64,000 nt of DNA, from the NCBI GenBank assembly GCA_001549895.1, contig AP014719.1:3658001-3722000 (forward strand). The letters are read 5' to 3'. A program made the position numbers and the translations under genes. The notes beneath the pieces were generated by a model that was given only the letters and a program-made list of their open reading frames with translations, made no database searches and was not told the origin of the DNA. Of the stretch, positions 30,715 through 42,457 are shown in pieces; the first letter of the stretch is position 1; each line of letters opens with the position of its first letter. The DNA comes from Arthrobacter sp. Hiyo8. GTDB taxonomy: Bacteria; Actinomycetota; Actinomycetes; Actinomycetales; Micrococcaceae.

Positions 30715-32258
30715 ATGATCAGCGCCTTCACCGGAACACAGATCAGGGCAGCGGAACAACCGCTTCTTGATGCCGGCGAAGGCGCTGTTCTCATGCAGCG
30801 CGCAGCCTACGGTCTGGCGAACGCCGTCGTCCGGGAACTACGTTCGGAAGGCCGTCGCCTGTACGGCTCGAGCGTCGCAGTGCTGGCCGGCAAAGGAAAC
30901 AACGGCGGGGACGGCCTCTTCGCCGCGGCAATGCTCGCGAGGCGCGGCATGCGCACGACGGCGGTACTCACCGCCGGTTCGGCCCATCCGGACGCCCTCG
31001 CGGCCTTCCGCGCCGCCGGTGGACGCGTTCACGTTTTGGATGAGGACAACGCCGAAGAACTAGCCGTGCTGATTGCCGGCGACGACGTAGTCATCGACGC
31101 GATCCTGGGCACTGGTGCCCGGGCGGCCTCCGCGGTTCGGCCGCGGAATTGGTTGCCGCCTTGGAAGAACTCAGGCCCGGCCTGGTGGTGGCCTGCGATA
31201 CTCCCAGCGGCGTGGACGCCGACACAGGGGAGGTCCACTGGCCTGTATTGACGGCGCGGCTGACCGTGGCATTCGGGGGAATCAAAGCCGGGCTGATGGC
31301 CGATCCGGGTGAGGGCAGCGCCGGCCGCGTGATCCTGGTACCCATAGGCATCGAGGAAAATCTTCCGGCACCTGCCCTGCGCCGTTTCTCCGCCCCTGAC
31401 CTGGCCGCCGTGCTTCCGGACCCGGGGCGCCGGGCCCAGAAGTACACCAGGGGAGTCCTGGGCATCGTGGCAGGTTCCGGGCGCTACACCGGGGCTGCGG
31501 CGCTCTGTGTCCAGGCCGCGTCGGCGGCCGGGACGGGCATGGTGCGGTACCTCGGCCCGGAAGTGGTTGCGCGGCAGGTCCTGGCGCGGACCCCCGAAGC
31601 CATCTGGGAGCCCGCCGAGCCCGGCCGGGTCCAGGCGTGGCTGCTCGGTCCTGGCCTGGACGGTGTCGAACAACTCCAGCGGGCCCGTGACGTTCTGGCG
31701 TCGGCGTCCAGTGTCGGCCAACCCGCCGTCGTCGACGCAGGAGCCCTCGAGCTCCTGCCGGAACGCTGCCCGCCGAACTGGATTCTCACCCCGCACGCCG
31801 GTGAGCTCGTGGCCCTTCTTGGCCGAGGTGAAGTGCGTGTCACGCGTGAAGACGTGGAATCGCGGACCGTGCACTTCGCCCGGCTAGCGGCCGAACACAC
31901 GGGCGCCGTCGTGCTGCTCAAAGGTGCCACAACAGTGGTTGCTTCGCCTTCCGGGACGGTCTTCAGCCAGTCGGACGGAAATCCGTGGATGTCAACGGCA
32001 GGCAGCGGGGACGTCCTTGGCGGGATCGTCGGCGCGTTGGCTGCAGCGTACGCGGAATCCGGGCTCGACGACGACGGACCCTTCGCCGCACTGGGAATCG
32101 CCCCTGACGAGCGCTGGGCTGCGGTAGCCGCCGTCGGCGCGAGCATCCACGGAATGGCTGGTAGCGCGGCCTCCAGGGGCGGCCCGTTGACCGCTTCCGG
32201 CATCGCCCGGGCGGTCCCCGACGTCTTCCGATTTCTCGGGGAACATCGCGCCGGATGA
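30715..32258 (+). CDS. nnr: Bifunctional NAD(P)HX epimerase/dehydratase (one frameshift)
   Basis: Repairs hydrated NAD(P)H. The N-terminal YjeF domain has the G-K-G-N-N-G-G-D-G motif. The C-terminal YjeF/NnrD domain is ribokinase-like, with L-T-P-H-A-G-E-L, L-L-K-G-A-T-T-V-V and the catalytic N-P-W-M-S-T-A-G-S-G-D-V-L. The frame breaks near 31125 (CCCGGGCGGCC). One G restores G-A-R-G-G-L-R-G-S and 514 aa. It starts 14 nt after acpS. Confidence 0.94.
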
Positions 32259-32332
32259 TCCCGGATGTTCCGTGAAAGTCGCATAGTCTCGCTAGGCTGG
32301 CAGAAAGTTATCCGGCACATGAAGGAGAACAC

Positions 32333-34691
32333 ATGGACGTTTGGCCAGGATCCGCATACCCGTTGGGGGCCACCTTCGATGGCACGGGAACCAACTTCGC
32401 GCTGTTCAGCGAGAAGGCGGAAAAGGTGGAGTTGTGTCTCTTCGACGACGATGGGGAAGAGATTTCCTACACCGTCAGCGAGGTGGACGGCTATGTATGG
32501 CATTGCTACCTTCCGCACGTCCAGCCCGGACAGAAGTATGGCTACCGCGTGCACGGTCCGTACGACCCTGCTAGCGGCCAGCGCTTCAATCCCAACAAGC
32601 TCCTCCTGGACCCGTACGCCAAGGCCATCCACCGGCAGATCGACTGGGACCCGGCGCTTTTCTCGTACAACATGGGGATCCGGACTCCCGCAATGACAAG
32701 GATTCCGCGCCCCACATGATGATGGGCGTAGTCATCAACCCGTTCTTCGACTGGGACGGGGACCACCTCCCGCGGATCCCGTACCACCGGTCCGTGATTT
32801 ACGAGGCGCACGTCAAGGGCCTGACCCAGCTCCACCCCGAGGTTCCTGAGGAGCAGCGCGGCACGTACGCCGGCGTGGCCCATCCGGCGGTGATTTCCCA
32901 CTTGCAAAAGCTCGGGGTGACGGCGATCGAGCTCATGCCGGTGCACCAGTTCACGAACGATGGCATCCTGCAAGACAAAGGACTGAACAACTACTGGGGT
33001 TACAACACGATCGGGTTCTTTGCCCCGCACAACAGCTACAGTTCCAAGGGCGATACCGGCCAGCAGGTCCAGGACTTCAAGGCCATGGTCCGTTCCTCCA
33101 CCGGGCCGGCATCGAGGTCATTCTCGACGTCGTGTACAACCACACAGCCGAAGGCAACCACCTCGGCCCCACGCTGTCTTTCAAGGGCATCGACAACTCC
33201 GCGTACTACCGTCTGATGGAGGGCGACGAGAAGCACTACATGGACTACACGGGCACCGGCAATTCGCTGAACGTGCGCAGTCCGCATTCGCTGCAGCTGC
33301 TCATGGATTCGCTGCGCTATTGGGTCACCGAAATGCACGTGGACGGTTTCCGCTTCGACCTCGCATCCACGCTGGCCCGTGAGTTCTACGATGTGGACAA
33401 GCTGTCCACCTTCTTCGAACTCATCCAGCAGGATCCCGTGGTTTCGCAGGTCAAGCTGATCGCCGAGCCGTGGGACGTCGGTCCCGGCGGTTACCAGGTG
33501 GGCAATTTCCCGCCGCAGTGGACGGAATGGAACGGCAAGTACCGGGACACGGTCCGCGACTTCTGGCGCGGAGAGCCCTCCACTTTGGGCGAGTTCGCCT
33601 CTCGGTTGACCGGATCGGCGGACCTTTACGAGCACTCCGGCCGGCGCCCGGTGGCGTCCATCAACTTCGTCACGGCCCACGACGGATTCACTCTGGCTGA
33701 CTTGGTGTCCTACAACGAGAAGCACAACGAGGCGAACGGCGAGGGGAACAACGACGGAGAATCCCACAACCGTTCCTGGAACTGCGGCGTCGAAGGACCC
33801 ACGGAGGACCCGAAGGTCCTTGGCCTTCGAGCCCGCCAGCAGCGGAACTTCATCGCCTCCATGCTCTTGTCCCAGGGTGTCCCAATGCTGCTGCACGGTG
33901 ACGAGCTTGGCCGGACGCAGCGGGGCAACAACAACGGCTACTGCCAGGATTCCGAACTGACGTGGATCAACTGGGACAGCGTGGACCAGCCGCTGGTGGA
34001 GTTCACGGCAGCGGTCAGTGCCTTGCGCGCCAAGCACCCAACCTTCAGGCGCAGCCGTTTCTTCGACGGACGCCCGGTACTGCGAGGAGAAGGCGAACGG
34101 CTTCCGGACATCGTGTGGCTTGACGTCGACGGAACCACCATGACGCCGTCGGACTGGGACAGCGGCTTCGGCCGCTCCGTGGGCGTGTTCCTCAACGGTG
34201 ACGGGATCCGCGGCCGGGACAACCAAGGCCGGCGCATCACGGACGTCAACTTCCTGCTCTACTTCAACGCCCACGACGACGAAGTCGGTTTCAAGGTGCC
34301 CTCGGACGAATACGCACCCGCGTGGGACATCATCATCGACACCGCCGGCGGCGGCGCCGATACCGAACCCGTGCAGGCAGAAGCGGTCCTGGGTGTTGGG
34401 GCCAAATCACTCGTGGTGCTGAGGGCACACAGCGTCCCGGACACGGACCCGGACCATTCCGTGGCCGCGTCCCTCGCCGCGCTGTCGCAGACGGCCACCA
34501 CCGAAACGGCTTCCTTGACTTCGCCGGCTACACCGTCGCCGTCCACCCGGAAGCTCCAGGTTGTACCGGAAGCAACCCCTGAACCGAAAAAGCACCATGC
34601 TTCGGAGCCGAAGGCTGACCCCGAAAACAAGCCCGGCGCTGCACCGAAGAAGCCCAGGAAGCCACGCGCCCACAAGAACGGGGGATCATGA
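32333..34691 (+). CDS. glgX: Glycogen debranching enzyme GlgX/TreX-type (two frameshifts)
   Basis: GH13 isoamylase-type enzyme hydrolysing alpha-1,6 branches of glycogen. It has an N-terminal CBM48 ([11 protein letters not shown]), D-V-V-Y-N-H, the nucleophile loop G-F-R-F-D-L-A-S, the acid loop I-A-E-P-W-D and F-V-T-A-H-D-G. Breaks lie near 32680 and 33100. With two bases added the protein is 786 aa. The last 90 residues are a Pro/Lys/Ala-rich tail beyond the catalytic fold. The RBS GAAGGAGAACAC precedes the ATG. The stop overlaps treY. Confidence 0.94.
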
Positions 34692-37016
34692 GGACACCCG
34701 TCTCCACGTACAGGCTCCAGATCAGGCCGTCGTTCACGCTCCAGGACGCTGCTGCCCTCACGGGTTATCTGCGCGAGCTCGGGGTGGATTGGGTTTACCT
34801 GTCGCCCATCCTGACGGCGGAGGAGGGCTCGGACCACGGTTACGACGTCACAGACCCTCCACCGTTGATGCTTCGCGCGGCGGCGTCGAAGGGCTCGCGG
34901 CGCTCTCCAAGGCGGCTCGGGAAGCCGGCCTCGGGGTGTTGGTAGACATTGTCCCCAATCACATGGGAGTCGCGTCGCCCCCGCAAAATGCCTGGTGGTG
35001 GTCCCTGCTCAAAGAGGGCAGGGCCTCCCGCTACGCGGAAGCGTTCGACGTCGACTGGGACTTCGGCGGCGGAAAGCTCCGCCTTCCGGTCCTAGGCAGC
35101 GATCACGACGTCGACAAGCTGGAAGTGCTCGACGGCGAATTGCGCTACTTCGATCACCGCTTCCCGCTGGCCGAAGGAAGCTACGCCGAAGGTGACAACG
35201 CCAGCGACGTCCATGCGCGCCAGCACTACGAACTGGTCGGCTGGCGCCGGGCCGACGGCGAACTGAATTACCGCCGCTTCTTCGCGGTAAACACTCTCGC
35301 CGGGATCCGCGTCGAAATCCCTTGGGTCTTCGATGAAGCCCACGCGGAGATCGCCCGATGGTTCCAGGGCGGCTTGTTGACGGCTGAGGATCGATCATCC
35401 GGACGGGCTCGCGGACCCGGCCGGGTACTTGGAGCGCCTGAAGGAAACCACGGCCGGCTCCTATCTGCTCGTCGAGAAGATCCTGGAGCCAGGGGAGGAA
35501 CTTCCGGAGAACTTCGACTGTGAGGGGACCACCGGGTACGACGCCCTCGCTGACGTCGACCGCCTTTTCGTGGATCCCGACGCCGAAGCGCACCTTGACG
35601 CCTTGGATGCCAGGCTCCGGGGCACCGGCTCGCCCGCCGATTACCAAGCCATGATCCACGGGACCAAGCGGCGCATCACGGACGGCATCCTGCATTCGGA
35701 AATCCTGCGGCTCGCACGGCTCGTCCGGACTCTCCGGAGCTGCCCAATTCAGGGGTAGCCAGCCCGGAGGTGGTTGACGCGCTGGCTGAAATCATCGCTT
35801 CGTTTCACGTCTACCGGAGCTACCTCCCGTATGGCAAAGACACCTTGGTGGAGGCCGTCGAACGGGCTGCCCGCACCAGGCCGGAGTTGGAACCCGTCAT
35901 CAAGGCACTGCTTCCGCTGCTGCTCGAGGCCAGCCATGAACTGGGCCGCCGCTTCCAGCAGACCTCCGGCATGGTCATGGCCAAGGGCGTGGAAGACACC
36001 GCGTTTTTCCGCTACACACGCCTTGGCACGCTGACTGAGGTGGGAGCGGATCCGACGGAATTCGCCTTGACCGCGCCCGGATTCCACGAACGGATGGTAC
36101 GTCGCCAGGCGCTGCTGCCGCTGTCCATGACCACCCTCACCACGCACGACACCAAGCGCAGCGAAGACACCCGCGCCAGGATATCCGCGATCTCCGAGGC
36201 AGTCCCCGAATGGGAAGCGTTCGTGGACCGCATGCAGGAACTGGCCCGATTCCCGACGGGCCACTCGCAGCCCTCGTATGGCAAGCCATCGCAGGTGCGT
36301 GGCCGGCCAGCCGTGAACGCCTCCAGGGTTACGTCCTCAAGGCTGCCCGCGAAGCCGGCAACTCCACCAGCTGGACCGAGCCGAACGAAGCGTTCGAAGC
36401 GACGCTCGCCTCCGCCGTCGACGCCGCCTTCGATATGCCCGAGCTGACGGCCGCCCTGGAAGAGTTCGTTGCCCTGGTGGACCCGTACGGGACGTCCAAC
36501 TCACTGTCGGCGAAGATGGTCCAGCTGACCATGCCGGGCGTACCGGACGTCTACCAGGGGACCGAGTTCTGGGATCGTTCACTCACCGACCCGGACAACC
36601 GGCGCGCGGTCGACTTCGAACGGCGGAAGGCCGCCCTCGCAGCCATCGACGCCGGTGTCCAGACTGAAGCGCGGGACGAGCTGGCCAAGTTGTTGGTGAC
36701 ATCCAGGGCACTGCGCTTGCGCCGGGACCGGCCGGAGCTTTTCGGCGGTTACAGCGCTGTCGATGCCCAGGGTCATGCGGCCGAACATCTGATCGCGTTC
36801 GACCGTGGCGCCCTTGCCACCGGGGGCGGTGCCATCACTTTGGCCACGAGGCTCCCGCGGAAGCTTGAGCGGAACGGAGGGTGGCAGGACACCTTCATTC
36901 GTCTTGGGAGCGCGGTCCGGGATGAACTGACAGGCAACAGCTACCCTCCGGGCGAGGTTCACGTCGCAAGGCTTCTGCAGAGATACCCGGTGGCCTTGCT
37001 CGTACCCATTGGCTAG
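34688..37016 (+). CDS. treY: Malto-oligosyltrehalose synthase (about five frameshifts)
   Basis: Converts the reducing end of maltodextrin into a trehalose unit. It begins T-P-V-S-T-Y-R-L-Q with a GH13_26 barrel: D-I-V-P-N-H-M, then after adding two bases near 35375-35390 the catalytic [15 protein letters not shown] and [10 protein letters not shown] follow, and [10 protein letters not shown] near the end. Other breaks lie near 34855, 35740 and 36245. Restored length is 777 aa. ATG overlaps the glgX stop (ATGA), linking debranching and trehalose formation. Confidence 0.94.
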
Positions 37017-37074
37017 TCGGAGCACCAACAACGGCGGGCAAACGAAGCCCGGACAAGACGATTGAGGGGGAGCG

Positions 37075-38830
37075 ATGGCCGAGAAGACCAGCGCCGGGAA
37101 ACGGTTCGATGTATGGGCCCCGTTTGCGGAATCTGTCACTCTGCTCGCGAAGGAGCAGCGCCACGATATGCGGTTGCACGACGACGGCGCCGCGGGCTGG
37201 TGGACGGCGGACGTACCAAGAGAGCCCGGGACCGACTACGGCTATTTGGTGAACGGCGAGGGTCCCTTTCCCGACCCCAGATCGCAGCGCCAGCCGGACG
37301 GGGTGCACGCTCTTTCCCGCACCTTCGACGCCTCGTCGTATGCCTGGAACGATACGGATTGGGCGGGGCGCGGGCTCGGCGGCGCGGTCATCTATGAGCT
37401 CCACCTCGGAACCTTCACGCCGGAAGGCACCCTGGACGCGGCCGTGGGAAAGCTGGATTACCTCGTTGAACTTGGAATCGACTTTGTGGAGCTCCTGCCT
37501 GTCAATGCGTTCAACGGCGCCCACAACTGGGGCTACGACGGCGTGCTGTGGTTCGCCGTCCACGAGGCTTACGGCGGACCGGAGGCCTATCAGCGATTCG
37601 TGGATGCCGCGCATGCTGCCGGACTCGGTGTGATCCAGGATGTGGTCTACAACCATCTGGGACCCAGCGGGAACTACCTGCCGAAGTTCGGCCCTACCTG
37701 AAGTCCGGCGAAGGCAACACATGGGGCGACTCAGTGAATCTGGACGGCCCCGGTTCCGACGAAGTCCGTCAATACATCCTGGACAATGCCGCTATGTGGT
37801 TGAGCGACTTCCACGTGGACGGGCTACGCCTCGACGCCGTACACGCCCTCCGCGATGAGCGGGCCGTCCATATCCTGGAAGACCTCGCCAGCCTCGCGGA
37901 CGGGATCGAAGCCGAAACTGGCGTCCCCAAGACCTTGATCGCGGAATCGGACCTGAACAACCCTCGCCTCATCTACCGCCGGGACACCAATGGCTACGGC
38001 CTGGAAGGTCAGTGGAGCGACGACTTCCACCACGCCGTGCACGTCAACCTCACAGGCGAGACTGCCGGCTACTACGCGGATTTCGATTCCTTGGGCGCAC
38101 TGGCAAAGGTGCTTGAACACGGTTTCTTCCACGACGGGAGCTACTCAAGTTTCCGCGGCAGGCACCATGGCCGCCCCATCCGCCCGGGGCTGGTTCATCC
38201 TGCCGCGTTGGTGGTCTGCAACCAGAACCACGATCAAATCGGCAACCGCGCCGCCGGTGACCGCCTGAGTTCCAGCCTGTCGTACGGGAGGCTCGCGTTG
38301 GCCGCCGTGCTGACCATGACGTCGCCATTCACCCCGATGCTCTTCATGGGCGAAGAATTCGGCGCGTCCACGCCCTGGCAGTTTTTCACGTCGCATCCCG
38401 AGGAATGGCTCGCAGAGGCCACGGCAAAGGGCCGGCTCAAGGAATTCGAACGGATGGGCTGGGACCCGCGTTGGTGCCGAACCCCCAAGACCCGGAGACC
38501 TTCGAACGCTCCAAGCTCAAGTGGGAGGAAGCGCACGACGGCGATCACGCCCGATTACTGGAACTCTACCGGGCGCTTGCGAACCTCAGGCGCTCGACGC
38601 CGGAGCTAGCGGGCGGTGGATTCACCGACACCCACGTCGACTTCAGCGAAGAGGACAAATGGCTCGTTCTCAGCAGGGGAGCCGTGAGGGTTGCTTGCAA
38701 CTTCGGGAACCGGACCCTGACGAAGGCGATGGGCGGTGAAGTCTTGCTCGCCACGGACTCCGCGGCCGCCGTCGGGAACGGAGAGCTGACCCTCCCGGGG
38801 GAGAGCGCCGCCGTCGTGCGCCTTGAGTGA
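37075..38830 (+). CDS. treZ: Malto-oligosyltrehalose trehalohydrolase (two frameshifts)
   Basis: Releases free trehalose from the treY product. The N-terminal CBM-like domain is [11 protein letters not shown]. The barrel has [29 protein letters not shown], the acid I-A-E-S-D and N-H-D-Q-I-G-N. Breaks near 37695 and 38475 are fixed by one base each (585 aa). The RBS GAGGGGGAGCG precedes ATG 37075. glgX-treY-treZ is the classic TreX/Y/Z route from glycogen to trehalose for osmotic and desiccation stress. Confidence 0.95.
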
Positions 38831-38897
38831 CTGTGCCCTTAAGTGAGCGTGCCCACATGACGGACATCGCGCTTCGAGCCTCGAAGGCGGTGGCAGG

Positions 38898-39944
38898 ATG
38901 GTAGGTATGACTTATTCGGCTGCGGAAAACCGCTATGAAACCATGCCCTACCGCCGCGTCGGACGCAGCGGCCTCAAACTTCCCGCGATCTCGCTGGGAC
39001 TGTGGCACAACTTCGGCGACGACAAGCGTTTCGAAGAGCAGCGCGCCATCCTGCGCCGGGCCTTCGATCTGGGTGTCAACCACTTCGACCTTGCCAACAA
39101 CTACGGTCCGCCGGACGGATCGGCTGAAACGAACTTCGGCCGTCACCTGAAGGACGACTTCAAGCCGTACCGCGACGAACTCGTCATTTCGACCAAAGCC
39201 GGTTACTACATGTGGCCCGGCCCCTACGGAGAATGGGGCTCCCGCAAGTACCTGCTCTCCAGCCTTGACCGGTCGCTGCAGCGCATGGGACTGGACTACG
39301 TGGACATCTTCTACAGCCACCGTCCCGATCCGGAAACCCCGCTGGAAGAAACCATGGGCGCCCTGGACCACGCTGTCCGCTCCGGCAAGGCGCTCTATGC
39401 CGGAATCTCCTCCTACACCCCGGAGCAGACCCTGGAGGCAGCCCGGATTCTCAAGGAAATGGGCACGCCGCTCCTCATCCACCAGCCCAGCTATTCCATG
39501 CTGAACCGCTGGACCGAGAACGGTTCGCCCAACCTTTACGAAACGCTTGACCAGGTTGGCGCGGGATCCATCGCCTTCTCCCCGCTGGCACAGGGGATGC
39601 TCACCAACCGGTACCTGAACGGAATCCCCGCGGACTCCCGCGCCGCCAAGGAACGGTTCTTGTCCGAATCGGCGCTGACCGAGGAAAAGCTGAGCCGGGT
39701 GCGTGGTTTGAACGCCATCGCCGAAGGACGCGGCCAGACCCTCGCCCAAATGGCGATCGCTTGGATCCTGCGCGATCAGCCGAAGGGTTCGCCGGTGACC
39801 TCTGCCCTGGTGGGCGCGTCAAGTGTGGCGCAGCTGGAGGACACCGTGTCTGCGATCAACAACCTCGACTTCACGTCGGAGGAACTGACAGCGATTGACG
39901 AGTTCGCCGTCGAGTCCGACATCAATCTGTGGGCGCAGAAGTAG
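38898..39944 (+). CDS. Aldo/keto reductase, YghZ/L-glyceraldehyde-3-phosphate reductase-like
   Basis: Intact 348-aa NADPH-dependent barrel. It has N-H-F-D-L-A-N-N-Y-G-P-P (catalytic Asp and Tyr), I-S-T-K-A-G-Y (Lys), Y-S-H-R-P-D (His) and the cofactor-binding S-P-L-A-Q-G-M-L and V-G-A-S-S. The M-W-P-G-P-Y-G-E-W-G-S-R-K insert is typical of the YghZ/Kv-beta-like branch. The natural substrate is unknown. ATG 38907 is an alternative start and has GGTAGG in front. Confidence 0.88.
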   Translation: MVGMTYSAAENRYETMPYRRVGRSGLKLPAISLGLWHNFGDDKRFEEQRAILRRAFDLGVNHFDLANNYGPPDGSAETNFGRHLKDDFKPYRDELVISTKAGYYMWPGPYGEWGSRKYLLSSLDRSLQRMGLDYVDIFYSHRPDPETPLEETMGALDHAVRSGKALYAGISSYTPEQTLEAARILKEMGTPLLIHQPSYSMLNRWTENGSPNLYETLDQVGAGSIAFSPLAQGMLTNRYLNGIPADSRAAKERFLSESALTEEKLSRVRGLNAIAEGRGQTLAQMAIAWILRDQPKGSPVTSALVGASSVAQLEDTVSAINNLDFTSEELTAIDEFAVESDINLWAQK

Positions 39945-39967
39945 ATTCGAAAAACTTAATACACTTG

Positions 39968-39998
39968 CGGGGCCGGCTGGGAACAAAGCCGGCCCCGT
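39968..39998 (+). terminator. Terminator after the aldo/keto reductase gene
   Basis: CGGGGCCGGCT and AGCCGGCCCCG form an 11-bp perfect stem with a 9-nt loop, followed by TTC. Confidence 0.75.
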
Positions 39999-40110
39999 TC
40001 AGGTTGGCTACAATGCTAAGAGCGCCGAATGGCGCTGTGCCTTTAAGACGCCGTCGTACATACAGGTACTGACGCGCTAGGCACCTGAGGTTAGTTCTCA
40101 AAGGAGTTCC

Positions 40111-41196
40111 GTGTCTTCACATCCGATTCGTGTCGCCATTGTCGGCGTAGGTAACTGCGCCGCTTCGCTGGTCCAAGGTGTCCACTACTATCGCGATGCC
40201 GACCCCCAGGCCACGATTCCGGGTCTGATGCATGTTGAGTTCGGCAAGTACCACGTCAACGACGTCCAGTTCGTCGCTGCCTTCGACGTCGACAGCAAGA
40301 AGGTCGGCCTCGACCTCGCGGACGCCATCGGCGCCAGCGAGAACAACACCATCAAGATCGCCGATGTCCCTTCCACTGGCGTGACCGTGCAGCGCGGCCA
40401 CACCCTGGATGGTCTGGGCAAGTACTACCGCGAGACCATCGTCGAGGCTCCGGAAGAGGCAGTGGACATCGTCGCCGCACTGCGCGAAGCCAAGGCCGAC
40501 GTCATGGTCTGCTACCTGCCGGTGGGTTCCGAGGATGCTGCGCACTTCTACGCCCAGTGCGCCATCGACGCCGGTGTCGCCTTCGTCAACGCCTTGCCGG
40601 TCTTCATCGCGGGCACCAAGGAATGGGCCGACAAGTTCACCGCCGCTGGTGTGCCGATCGTCGGCGATGACATCAAGAGCCAGATCGGTGCCACCATCAC
40701 GCACCGCGTCATGGCCAAGCTCTTCGAAGACCGCGGCGTCACGCTGGACCGCACGTACCAGCTCAACGTCGGCGGCAACATGGACTTCAAGAACATGCTG
40801 GAGCGCGACCGCCTGGAATCCAAGAAGATCTCCAAGACCCAGGCCGTGACTTCCAACGTCGAAGCCGTCCTGCACGCCGACGACGTCCACATCGGCCCGT
40901 CCGACTACGTCGCCTGGCTCGATGACCGCAAGTGGGCGTTCGTCCGACTCGAAGGCCGCAACTTCGGCGACGCCCCGGTGTCGCTGGAATACAAGCTCGA
41001 GGTCTGGGACTCCCCGAACTCCGCCGGCGTGATCATTGACGCCATCCGCGCCGCCAAGATCGGCCTGGACCGCGGCATCGGCGGCCCGCTGCTCTCCGCT
41101 TCCAGCTACTTCATGAAGTCCCCGCCGGAGCAGTTCAACGACGACATCGCCCGCGAAAAGGTCGAGGCTTTCATCCGCGGCGACGTCGAGCGCTAA
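40111..41196 (+). CDS. ino1: Inositol-3-phosphate synthase
   Basis: Intact 361-aa enzyme converting glucose-6-phosphate to inositol-3-phosphate, precursor of mycothiol and inositol lipids. It has the NAD loop [13 protein letters not shown], then [11 protein letters not shown] and [10 protein letters not shown]. The GTG start at 40111 follows AAGGAGTTCC. TAA 41194-41196 is directly followed by the first unit of a repeat array. mshA, the next mycothiol enzyme, lies 3 kb downstream on the other strand. Confidence 0.97.
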   Translation: MSSHPIRVAIVGVGNCAASLVQGVHYYRDADPQATIPGLMHVEFGKYHVNDVQFVAAFDVDSKKVGLDLADAIGASENNTIKIADVPSTGVTVQRGHTLDGLGKYYRETIVEAPEEAVDIVAALREAKADVMVCYLPVGSEDAAHFYAQCAIDAGVAFVNALPVFIAGTKEWADKFTAAGVPIVGDDIKSQIGATITHRVMAKLFEDRGVTLDRTYQLNVGGNMDFKNMLERDRLESKKISKTQAVTSNVEAVLHADDVHIGPSDYVAWLDDRKWAFVRLEGRNFGDAPVSLEYKLEVWDSPNSAGVIIDAIRAAKIGLDRGIGGPLLSASSYFMKSPPEQFNDDIAREKVEAFIRGDVER

Positions 41197-41387
41197 ACGC
41201 TCGCTCACTTATGCCGGGTTTTTGACGGACGCTCGCTCACCTATATCGGGTTTTGGCTGGACGCTCGCTCACTTATGCCGGGTTTTTGACGGACGCTCGC
41301 TCACTTATGCCGGGTTTTGGCGGACGCTCGCTCACGTATATCGGGTTTTGGCGGGACGCTCGCTCACCTTCGGGTGAGCGAGCGTCC
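41197..41387 (+). repeat. 32-bp-period tandem repeat array A
   Basis: Six units begin at 41197, 41229, 41261, 41293, 41324 and 41356, spaced 32, 32, 32, 31 and 32 nt. Each opens with the 12-nt core ACGCTCGCTCAC. The other 20 nt vary but keep a pattern like TTATGCCGGGTTTTTGACGG. The last unit folds into a perfect hairpin, GGACGCTCGCTCACC, loop TTCG, then its complement (41354-41387). The first core touches the ino1 stop codon. Confidence 0.95.
41354..41387. terminator. Perfect 15-bp hairpin closing array A
   Basis: Fifteen paired bases around a TTCG tetraloop, between the convergent ino1 and DUF559 genes. It is very stable and symmetrical, so it could stop transcripts from both sides, although no T-run follows. 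Confidence 0.65.
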
Positions 41388-41406
41388 GTCGTTTAACGCC
41401 CGTTCG

Positions 41407-42365
41407 CTACACGGCGCTTGCAAAGCCGGATGCGACGGCGGGATCGACCCACGCTGATCGGAGCGCCTTCTTGATCTTCTTGGTGGCAGACTCGAATCCA
41501 TCTGCCAAATCGTCCTTGCGGAACACGAGGACGGTCCATCCGGCTGCCTCGAAGGCTTTGTTCCGGCGTCGATCATTGAGGGTCTGGGCCTCCGCGAGGT
41601 GATGGCCGCCGTCGTACTGAATGGCGATCCGCCGTCGGCGGAACCCCAAATCCGCCGACGGCGAGAACGGATCGTCACTTCGCAAGCTGAGCTGGAGTTC
41701 GGGTTCGGGGATTCCAGCGTCCAGCATGGCCAAACGAAGCAGGGACTCCGGCGCCGAGTCTGCGCCCACGCGCATCAGTTCGAGCGCTTGCCGGGCACGG
41801 ACGACGCCTTGCAAATTTGGATGGCGCTCCACCAGAACACGCAGTCCTTCAAGGGTCGCGAACGGCGTGTCCCGTCCTTCCAGGGCCTGGCGGGGCACTC
41901 GAATCAGCTCGTCGCCCATACAGACGAGGTCGTTCAAAGGCAGCAGCCGGGCCATGTCCAGCCAAGTGCGTGGGCGCGTGCTGATCCGTATTCCATCAAC
42001 CGATTCGACCTCGTTCTCGGCCGCGATCACCCTGTGCCCGATTACGCCTTTGCGGCGGGTTCCAGGCAACGATCGGGGCTTGCTGAGGTGCAGCTCCGTA
42101 GAATCGGCAAGCCACGGTGGAAGGCAGGAAGAGCGAAGGCGCGCTGCCGTCACGTGCGAGATCCAGGCCCCGGGGTAGCAGCCGACAACGCACGTGCGGC
42201 GGACTCAAGTTCGAAGTCCCAGCCGATCGGACGGTAGAGGCTACGGCTGACGCGTTCGACGTCGGCGCGAAGCAGACGGCCGCGCGGGACACCTTGGGCT
42301 TGGGCCTGGGTGAGCGTGAACGGTCCTGAAAGCAGTTCGGCGGGAAGGGCGAGCTCGTTTTGCAT
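41407..42365 (-). CDS. AbiEi-like N-terminal domain plus DUF559 (Vsr-like nuclease) protein (one frameshift)
   Basis: Residues 10 to about 55 resemble the AbiEi-type winged-helix N-terminus (F-T-L-T-Q-A-Q-A-Q-G-V then R-S-L-Y-R-P-I-G). The C-terminal about 100 residues are DUF559, a PD-(D/E)xK/Vsr-like fold, with R-I-A-I-Q-Y-D-G-G-H-H and G-W-T-V-L-V-F-R-K-D-D-L. A one-base loss near 42165 separates the two. Repair gives 319 aa. Such genes are common in Arthrobacter without a known partner toxin. It lies between repeat arrays A and B. Confidence 0.75.
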
Positions 42366-42457
42366 ACCCGCATTGTGCCGTAAAGGGGCGGATGCCCGCA
42401 GAAGTTATCCACAGGCCTGGGATTCGGCCGACGATCCGGCCGCCTTCCGGCGCCACG

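Noticed and set aside
33036..34274. A 412-codon minus-strand open frame inside glgX
   Set aside because: It is antisense to the catalytic domain of glgX, and its product is Arg/Val/Gly-rich with no family features.
38828..38870. A further copy of the GTGAGCG repeat after treZ (TTAAGTGAGCGTGCCC)
   Set aside because: Only part of the core matches, the polarity relative to the gene is opposite to that in arrays A-C, and no 32-nt period is seen.
40117..41208. A 363-codon open frame on the minus strand across ino1
   Set aside because: It mirrors an intact, well-conserved gene. High G+C gives long antisense frames. The translation has no recognised motif and no ribosome-binding site.
41197..41387. 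CRISPR array
   Set aside because: Only 12 of 32 nt are conserved, the intervening 20 nt resemble each other, units occur as small groups at gene ends, and no cas gene is present.
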